64,000 nt of DNA from Arthrobacter globiformis (GTDB lineage: Bacteria > Actinomycetota > Actinomycetes > Actinomycetales > Micrococcaceae): positions 1 to 64,000 of the forward strand of contig NZ_QLNP01000099.1 of the NCBI RefSeq assembly GCF_003261175.1, in the 5' to 3' direction. The notes beneath the pieces were generated by a model, which worked only from the letters and a program-made list of their open reading frames with translations, was not told the origin of the DNA and ran no database searches. Shown here piece after piece: positions 58,452-64,000 of the stretch. The position numbers and the translations under genes are program-made. Each line of letters opens with the position of its first letter. Within the stretch, counting starts at the first letter, position 1.

Positions 58452-58817
58452 ATGGGAACGTTCAGCGAGTCTGTTGACGTCGTTTGCGCACCTACCGGTG
58501 AGCCGGCGGAGCTTCGCTGGGGCGGCAGGGAGTACCGGGTCTGCGCCGAACCGTTGCGCTGGTACGAACGCCGCCAGTGGTGGGCCGAAGAACGGCGTGC
58601 CCCGCTGGGTAGCGGCCCCGGGCTTGTTGACCATGAGATCTGGCGGGTGCAGGTCCTGCCTGCCGGCAGAAGCAGCCCGCAGGAAATACCGGCTGCAGAA
58701 CCCCCTGAACCACTAACGCTTGACCTGGTGCGGCATACCGGGAGCGGACGCTGGCGGCTGCTCCGCATCCACGACGCACTCCGGCCAAAAGACGCACTCC
58801 AGCACAAATCAGCATGA
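58452..58817 (+). CDS. DUF6504 family protein, partner of DnaE2
   Basis: A 121-residue protein: SESVDVVCAPTGEPAELRWG, GREYRVCAEPLRWYERRQWW, WRVQVLPAG, LTLDLVRHTGSGRWRLLRIH. DUF6504 is regularly found just before dnaE2 in actinobacteria and is assumed to assist mutasome function. GGAGG five bases before the ATG at 58452 sets the start; an earlier in-frame ATG lies in the 13-base repeats. It overlaps dnaE2 by four bases (ATGA). Confidence 0.85.
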   Translation: MGTFSESVDVVCAPTGEPAELRWGGREYRVCAEPLRWYERRQWWAEERRAPLGSGPGLVDHEIWRVQVLPAGRSSPQEIPAAEPPEPLTLDLVRHTGSGRWRLLRIHDALRPKDALQHKSA

Positions 58818-61800
58818 GCTTCACTCACCTCCACGTTTCCACCGCCTTCAGCGCCCACTACGGTGTCTCCTGGCCGGATGAACTTGCCCAGTCGGCAGCG
58901 GCCCAGGGAGCAACCGCCCTTGGGTGCACTGACCGGGACGGCCTCTATGGCACCGTAAAACACCTCAAGGCATGCATGGCTGCGGGTATTGACCCCGTGG
59001 TCGGCGTGGATCTGTCAGTGTTCGACGACGAGGTGGACCATGAGGGCAGGGTGCCGGGTGCGCAGATAGTGGGCGCACGGTTTTCCAAAACCCGGTATTC
59101 GGCGGACCGAGTCACCGGGCGGGTCGTAGTGGTGGCGCACGGCCATAACAACGGTGCGGGGTACAAGGCACTGTGCCGGCTGATTTCCGACGCCCACGCC
59201 CGCACCACGGGCAAGGCGGGGGGAACGGTGCCCGTTGCCATCACCAGGGCTGAACTCGCCTCACGCGTCCTGGACCCGGAAACCCTGAAGCCGGTGCTCA
59301 CCGTGCTGCTGGGCCCCGATTCCGACGTCGGTCTGGCCTTGGGCGGGCGGCGGTACCTCCGGCCCCGCACCCTTTTTAAAAGCTGGCTTGACGCCCTGCC
59401 CGCCGGAAGCGTCGCGGCAGAGATCGTCACGCACCTCAGCGCACCGGGTGAACCCTTGAGCACGGCCCATGCGGTCCGCATGCTCAAGCTGGCACAGGAG
59501 TACGGCGTGCCCGCCGTGCTCACCAACGCCGTCCGTTACTGCGAGGAGGACGGGGCTGCCACCGCCGACGTCCTGGATTCGGCCCGCACGCTCAAGTCGC
59601 TTCCCGAACTCTCCGCCGAGCCGCTGCTCCAGCCCAACGGGCAGGGCTGGCTGAAAACCCCGGATCAAATGGTGGAGCTGGGCAAGGAAATCATCCATGC
59701 CGCCGGCTACGGTGCCGCCGATCTCCAGGTGCTGCTCGCACAGACTGAGGCGCTCGCGGACCGGTGCCGCATGGATCCCGTGTCCGACATGGGCTGGAAG
59801 CAGCCGGTGGTGCCCGAGGCCGCCGTCATCGGCATTGAGGGGGACCCGCTTGCCGAACTTGCCCAGCGCTGCGAGGCCGGAATTGCCCGGCGATTCCCCG
59901 GCATCTCGGGGAAGGCGGAGGCAGACATGCGCGCCCGGCTGCAGCATGAGCTGAAGATCATCGCCCGCCTCGGCTTTGCCTCCTACTTCCTCACCGTGGC
60001 CGAAGTTTCCCGGATGATCCTGGACATGAATGTGAGGGCGGCAGCCCGGGGATCGGGTGCTTCCAGCCTGGTCAACTACCTGATCGACATCAGCCAGGTA
60101 AACCCCCTCCAGCATGACCTGATCTTCGAACGGTTCCTCTCCGGGGACCGGTCCACGCTGCCTGATATCGACATCGATGTGGAAAGCGCGGAGCGGCACA
60201 ACGTCTACCGGAAAATCTTTGACCGGTTCGGCTCCCAGCGCGTCACGCTGATGAGCATGCAGAACGGCTACCGCGCTCGCGGTGCGGTGCGGGACGCCGG
60301 CATGGCTTTGGGGATGGACGACGGCGATGTCGGCGAGATTGCCAAACAGCTGTGGCGCTTTTCGGCACGGAAATTCCGGGAGGCCCTGGAGGAAAAACCG
60401 GAACTTCGCGAGTTCGCCGGACGGGTGGAACAGCGGAACTTTTCTGAGAACCAGCAGCTGGACCTCCTGGTGGACCTCACCGAACGGCTGGACCGCCTTC
60501 CCCGCCACATCTCCATGCACCCCTGCGGGGTGATCCTCGGCGATGCCACCCTGCTGGACCGGACCCCGGTCCAGCCCAGCGGGCTTGGCCTGCCCATGAG
60601 CCAGTTCGACAAACACGACATGGACCCGATGGGCATGCTGAAGCTGGACGTCCTGGGTGTCAGGATGCAAAGTGCCATGGCCTTTGCCGTGCGGGAGATC
60701 ATCCGGATCCACCCCTCCAAGGCTGAAGTGGTGGCAGCCGGAGCCCATCCCGCTGGACCTGGGGGCAACGGGCCGGATTACATCGCCGAGGACGGCCTGA
60801 TCGACCTCAATGCGGTGCCCCTGGATGATGAGCCGACGTATGAGCTGATCAGAAGCACCCACACGCTGGGATGCTTTCAGATCGAATCGCCGGGCCAGCG
60901 GGAACTGGTGGGCAAGATGGCCCCGCGTGAGTTCAACGACCTCATCATCGACATCTCACTGTTCCGTCCCGGCCCCATGAAATCCGACATGGTCCGGCCC
61001 TTCCTTGAACACAGGCACGGCTTCGCACCGGAGACCTACCCGCACCCTGACCTGAAGCCGGTGCTGCAGGAAACCCACGGGGTGACGGTCTTCCATGAGC
61101 AGATCCTGAGGACCTTTGATGTGATGACCGGCTGCGGGCTGGCGAAAGCCGACGAGTTCCGCCGGGCGCTGAGCAACGAGGTCAGGGAGGGCCAGGTTGA
61201 GGAGTTGTTCCGCCGCGAGGCAAAGGCCAGGGAGTATTCGCCGGAGGTGGTGGACAAGGTCTGGGGCACCCTGAAATCGTTTGCCAGCTTCGGGTTCTGC
61301 AAAGCCCACGGCGCAGCCTTTGCGGTGCCCACTTACCAGTCCGCCTGGCTGAAGGCCCACCATCCGGAGGCCTTCCTCGCGGGCCTGTGGGAGCACGATC
61401 CCGGCATGTACCCCAAGCGACTCCTTGTGGCAGAGGCGCGGCGCATGGGCATCCCCATCCTTCCGCTGGACATTAACCGCAGCGGGGCGGAATACCGGGT
61501 GGAGCGTGTCGCGGAGGGCCCTGGCCGGGGAAAGCTGGGCATCCGGCTGAGCCTCAACGGCATCTTTGGGCTGTCCGGTACTGAACTGAAAAGGATCGTT
61601 GCAGGCCAGCCCTATGACTCACTGGCGGACCTGCGGGCACGCTCCAGGCTGAGCAAACCCAGCATCAAGCGGCTCGCCCAGCTCGGTGCCTTTGACACGC
61701 TGCACCGGGAATCCGGCGGAACAGCCAACCGGGCAGACCTTGTCCACCACCTGCAAAGCCTGCAGAGCAAGCCGGCAAAGAAAGGCGCCGAAGTCATTGA

Positions 61801-62425
61801 GGGACAACTGGCGCTGCCCCTGGGGGATGTCGAGCTGCGGAACGTCAAGCCCGGGCTGCCTGAGCCCACCACAGTGGAGAACGTCCGGGCGGAACTCGAC
61901 CTGATGGCGGTTGACGTCAGCGAACACCTGATGTCCAGCCACCGGCCCCTCCTGGACAAGCTTGGCGTAACCACCGCGGATAAGCTTCTGGGGCTGCGCA
62001 ACGGCACGGAGGTACTGGTGGCCGGCGTGAGGATCGCCACCCAGACCCCACCCATGCGCGGCGGCAGGCGCGTGGTCTTCATCAGCATCGACGACGGCAC
62101 CGGGTGCGTGGATTCCGTGTTCTTCCATGAGGCCCAGGAGCATGCTGGACCGCTGCTGTTCGGGACCCGGCTGCTGCTGATCCGGGGAACCACCCGACGG
62201 ACCGGTCCGCGCGGCATCAGCCTCAGCGCCAGCATGGCCTGGGACCTCAGCCAGGTGGACACCCTGCCGTTCCCCGAACCGGAAAACGGTGAAAGGGGGA
62301 GCGCTGACCCTGGACAACGTGAGCCAGGGGACGCCGGACCAGATCACTCTGAACAGGACTTCTTGCAGCCGGGACCCCTGGAGGGCATCAGCAGAAATCT
62401 GGCCATCACCGGCCTGGGAAGCTGA
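58814..62425 (+). CDS. dnaE2: Error-prone DNA polymerase DnaE2 (ImuC)
   Basis: A C-family polymerase alpha subunit of 1203 residues used for damage-induced mutagenesis. Order of parts: PHP domain (FTHLHVSTAFSAHYGVSWPD), palm with PDIDIDVES (near residue 450) and MGMLKLDVLGVRMQSAMAF, fingers (TLGCFQIESPGQRELVGKMA, FRPGPMKSDMVRPFLEHRHG), then HhH and OB domains (VLVAGVRIATQTPPMRGGRR). The N-terminal region is shorter than in DnaE1, and the final 50 residues are Gly/Pro/Glu-rich. It is SOS-controlled with DUF6504. No imuA or imuB is adjacent. Confidence 0.94.
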   Translation: MSFTHLHVSTAFSAHYGVSWPDELAQSAAAQGATALGCTDRDGLYGTVKHLKACMAAGIDPVVGVDLSVFDDEVDHEGRVPGAQIVGARFSKTRYSADRVTGRVVVVAHGHNNGAGYKALCRLISDAHARTTGKAGGTVPVAITRAELASRVLDPETLKPVLTVLLGPDSDVGLALGGRRYLRPRTLFKSWLDALPAGSVAAEIVTHLSAPGEPLSTAHAVRMLKLAQEYGVPAVLTNAVRYCEEDGAATADVLDSARTLKSLPELSAEPLLQPNGQGWLKTPDQMVELGKEIIHAAGYGAADLQVLLAQTEALADRCRMDPVSDMGWKQPVVPEAAVIGIEGDPLAELAQRCEAGIARRFPGISGKAEADMRARLQHELKIIARLGFASYFLTVAEVSRMILDMNVRAAARGSGASSLVNYLIDISQVNPLQHDLIFERFLSGDRSTLPDIDIDVESAERHNVYRKIFDRFGSQRVTLMSMQNGYRARGAVRDAGMALGMDDGDVGEIAKQLWRFSARKFREALEEKPELREFAGRVEQRNFSENQQLDLLVDLTERLDRLPRHISMHPCGVILGDATLLDRTPVQPSGLGLPMSQFDKHDMDPMGMLKLDVLGVRMQSAMAFAVREIIRIHPSKAEVVAAGAHPAGPGGNGPDYIAEDGLIDLNAVPLDDEPTYELIRSTHTLGCFQIESPGQRELVGKMAPREFNDLIIDISLFRPGPMKSDMVRPFLEHRHGFAPETYPHPDLKPVLQETHGVTVFHEQILRTFDVMTGCGLAKADEFRRALSNEVREGQVEELFRREAKAREYSPEVVDKVWGTLKSFASFGFCKAHGAAFAVPTYQSAWLKAHHPEAFLAGLWEHDPGMYPKRLLVAEARRMGIPILPLDINRSGAEYRVERVAEGPGRGKLGIRLSLNGIFGLSGTELKRIVAGQPYDSLADLRARSRLSKPSIKRLAQLGAFDTLHRESGGTANRADLVHHLQSLQSKPAKKGAEVIEGQLALPLGDVELRNVKPGLPEPTTVENVRAELDLMAVDVSEHLMSSHRPLLDKLGVTTADKLLGLRNGTEVLVAGVRIATQTPPMRGGRRVVFISIDDGTGCVDSVFFHEAQEHAGPLLFGTRLLLIRGTTRRTGPRGISLSASMAWDLSQVDTLPFPEPENGERGSADPGQREPGDAGPDHSEQDFLQPGPLEGISRNLAITGLGS

Positions 62426-62584
62426 CCGGCCCCTCCCATTTCCGCTTTTCCGCCACCATGTTCCACTCGGCCGCCACCGTGGCGCTTTGGCTCGCCACTT
62501 CCGCAACAGATAGCATTGACGAGGCTGGCTGTGGTCCCCGTACGCCACAAGCTACGAAGCCTGAACTTTGAATAGGAGACACCC

Positions 62585-64000
62585 GTGTCAGATGCCCAGC
62601 AGATCACCCTCATCGTCGATGGCGAAGAAATGAAGGTGACTACCGGGACCACCGGCGCGGAACTCTTCTTTGAGCGCCGCGACGTCGTAGTGGCCCGGGT
62701 CGACGGCGAGCTCAAGGACCTGGACCAGTCCCTTCCCGAGGGTGCCCAGGTTGAAGGCATCACCATCGATTCCCCCGACGGGCTCAACGTGCTGCGCCAC
62801 TCCACCGCCCACGTGATGGCCCAGGCCGTGCAGCAGCTGCGCCCGGACGCCAAGCTGGGCATCGGTCCCTACATCACTGACGGGTTCTACTTCGACTTCG
62901 ACGTCGAGGAGCCCTTCACCCCGGAGGACCTGCGCCAGCTGGAAAAGATGATGCTCAAAATCGTCAACCAGAACCAGAAGTTCGTCCGCCGCGTCGTCTC
63001 CGAGGACGAGGCCCGCGAAGCCATGAAGAACGAGCCATACAAGCTCGAACTGCTGGGCAAGAAGAACGACGCCGCCGATGCCGGCGAAGGCGTCAACGTC
63101 GAAGTGGGCGCCGGCGACATCACCATCTACGACAACGTCGACCGCAAGAGCGGGGACAGCGTCTGGTGCGACCTGTGCCGCGGCCCCCACCTGCCCAACA
63201 CCAAGCTCATCTCCAACGCCTTCGCCTTGACCCGGTCCTCGGCGGCGTACTGGCTGGGCAACCAGAACAACCAGCAGCTGCAGCGCATCTACGGCACCGC
63301 GTGGCCCACCAAGGACGCCCTGAAGGCGTACCAGGAACGCATCGCCGAGGCCGAACGCCGCGACCACCGGAAGCTTGGCGCCGAGCTGGACCTGTTCTCT
63401 TTCCCCGACGAGCTGGGATCGGGCCTGCCGGTCTTCCACCCCAAGGGCGGCATCATCCGCAAGGCCATGGAGGACTACTCCCGGCAGCGCCACGTGGACG
63501 CCGGCTATGAGTTCGTCTACACCCCGCACATCACCAAGGGCCACCTGTACGAGGTCTCCGGTCACCTGGACTGGTACCGCGACGGCATGTTCCCCGCGAT
63601 GCACATCGACGCGGAGCACAACGAGGACGGCACCGTCCGCAAGCCCGGCCAGGACTACTACCTCAAGCCGATGAACTGCCCCATGCACAACCTGATCTTC
63701 CGCTCGCGCGGCCGGTCCTACCGCGAACTGCCGCTGCGGCTCTTCGAATTCGGCTCCGTCTACCGCTACGAGAAGTCCGGCGTGGTCCACGGGCTGACCC
63801 GCGTGCGCGGCATGACACAGGACGACGCCCACATCTACTGCACCCGCGAGCAGATGAAGGACGAGCTCACCACCACACTGAACTTCGTCCTCGGCCTGCT
63901 CAAGGACTACGGCCTGGACGACTTTTACCTCGAGCTGTCCACCAAGAACGAGGACAAGTTCGTCGGCGACGACGCCACCTGGGAGGAAGCCACCCGCACC
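62585..64000 (+). CDS. thrS: Threonine-tRNA ligase, 3' end outside the window
   Basis: The first 472 codons of ThrRS. An N-terminal TGS domain ([20 protein letters not shown]) is followed by the editing domain with [17 protein letters not shown] and [15 protein letters not shown], then the class II catalytic core: [50 protein letters not shown]. Start GTG 62585, five bases after AGGAGA. The 160 bases upstream show no T-box features I can recognise. The window ends mid-gene, so completeness is unknown. Confidence 0.95.
   Translation, partial: MSDAQQITLIVDGEEMKVTTGTTGAELFFERRDVVVARVDGELKDLDQSLPEGAQVEGITIDSPDGLNVLRHSTAHVMAQAVQQLRPDAKLGIGPYITDGFYFDFDVEEPFTPEDLRQLEKMMLKIVNQNQKFVRRVVSEDEAREAMKNEPYKLELLGKKNDAADAGEGVNVEVGAGDITIYDNVDRKSGDSVWCDLCRGPHLPNTKLISNAFALTRSSAAYWLGNQNNQQLQRIYGTAWPTKDALKAYQERIAEAERRDHRKLGAELDLFSFPDELGSGLPVFHPKGGIIRKAMEDYSRQRHVDAGYEFVYTPHITKGHLYEVSGHLDWYRDGMFPAMHIDAEHNEDGTVRKPGQDYYLKPMNCPMHNLIFRSRGRSYRELPLRLFEFGSVYRYEKSGVVHGLTRVRGMTQDDAHIYCTREQMKDELTTTLNFVLGLLKDYGLDDFYLELSTKNEDKFVGDDATWEEATRT

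Noticed and set aside
59261-60862. A 533-codon antisense frame inside dnaE2
   Set aside because: Shadow of dnaE2; no start context or domain.
62426-62584. Possible T-box riboswitch before thrS
   Set aside because: Only about 160 bases, with no recognisable T-box bulge sequence or terminator/antiterminator pair.
1-64000. CRISPR arrays, tRNA or rRNA genes, phage structural genes
   Set aside because: No regularly spaced long repeats, no tRNA-like cloverleaf ends and no rRNA-conserved blocks were noticed on reading both strands.

Overview
The window looks like chromosomal DNA of a high-GC actinobacterium, most likely an Arthrobacter/Pseudarthrobacter-type member of the Micrococcaceae. That is an inference from the strong third-position GC, frequent GTG/TTG starts with GGAGG-type ribosome sites, a mycoredoxin, a DUF6504-dnaE2 pair behind a TCGAA-type SOS box, and many small families typical of that group (DUF1918, ChaB, CsbD, DUF5671). 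No rRNA, tRNA or CRISPR array was seen. The right edge cuts through thrS.

Layout. 1-2642: an intact-looking IS21-family element (istA/istB, four short repeats at each end) that cuts off a small gene on the minus strand. 2.9-8.8 kb: an MscS channel, a divergent MarR/FUSC-transporter pair, a luciferase-like oxidoreductase and two unknown proteins. 9.2-18.3 kb: a decaying accessory stretch. It holds three SDR/epimerase pieces joined end to end, a DUF1931 gene with a deletion and two frameshifts, an SDR with one TGA codon in place of Trp, a hydrolase that has lost its catalytic serine, and terminal fragments. Apparently intact genes (a NAD(P)H-binding protein, an aldo/keto reductase, a HAD protein, an RBBP9-type hydrolase) lie among them. 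18.4-24.3 kb: a GH15 trehalase/glucoamylase, a DUF1345 membrane protein and a pnuC-nadR-nrtR NAD-salvage operon preceded by two matching palindromes, which are probably its NrtR operators.

24.6-46.8 kb is mostly ordinary core and semi-core content. It includes lipoproteins, hydrolases, a GlxA-type regulator, aldo/keto reductase, DinB, dienelactone hydrolase, DoxX, an HPt-like protein without the phospho-accepting His, rlmC, rnz, a GH16 glucanase, an AlkD-like protein, amt with a GlnR-like upstream array, csbD, Nudix, DksA-type and DUF5671 genes.

47.7-52.9 kb, minus strand: a five-gene surface cluster in the order phosphodiester glycosidase, GT2-GtrA fusion, DUF4956 membrane protein, VTC polyphosphate-polymerase domain protein, secreted carbohydrate-binding lipoprotein. 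It looks like one transcription unit and is the most system-like block in the window. 53-58.3 kb: thioesterase, lipoate-ligase-like, VOC, mycoredoxin, SRAP and chorismate mutase genes. 58.3-64 kb: an SOS box and three 13-bp tandem repeats lead into DUF6504-dnaE2, followed by thrS. Several convergent gene pairs are separated by long perfect hairpins.
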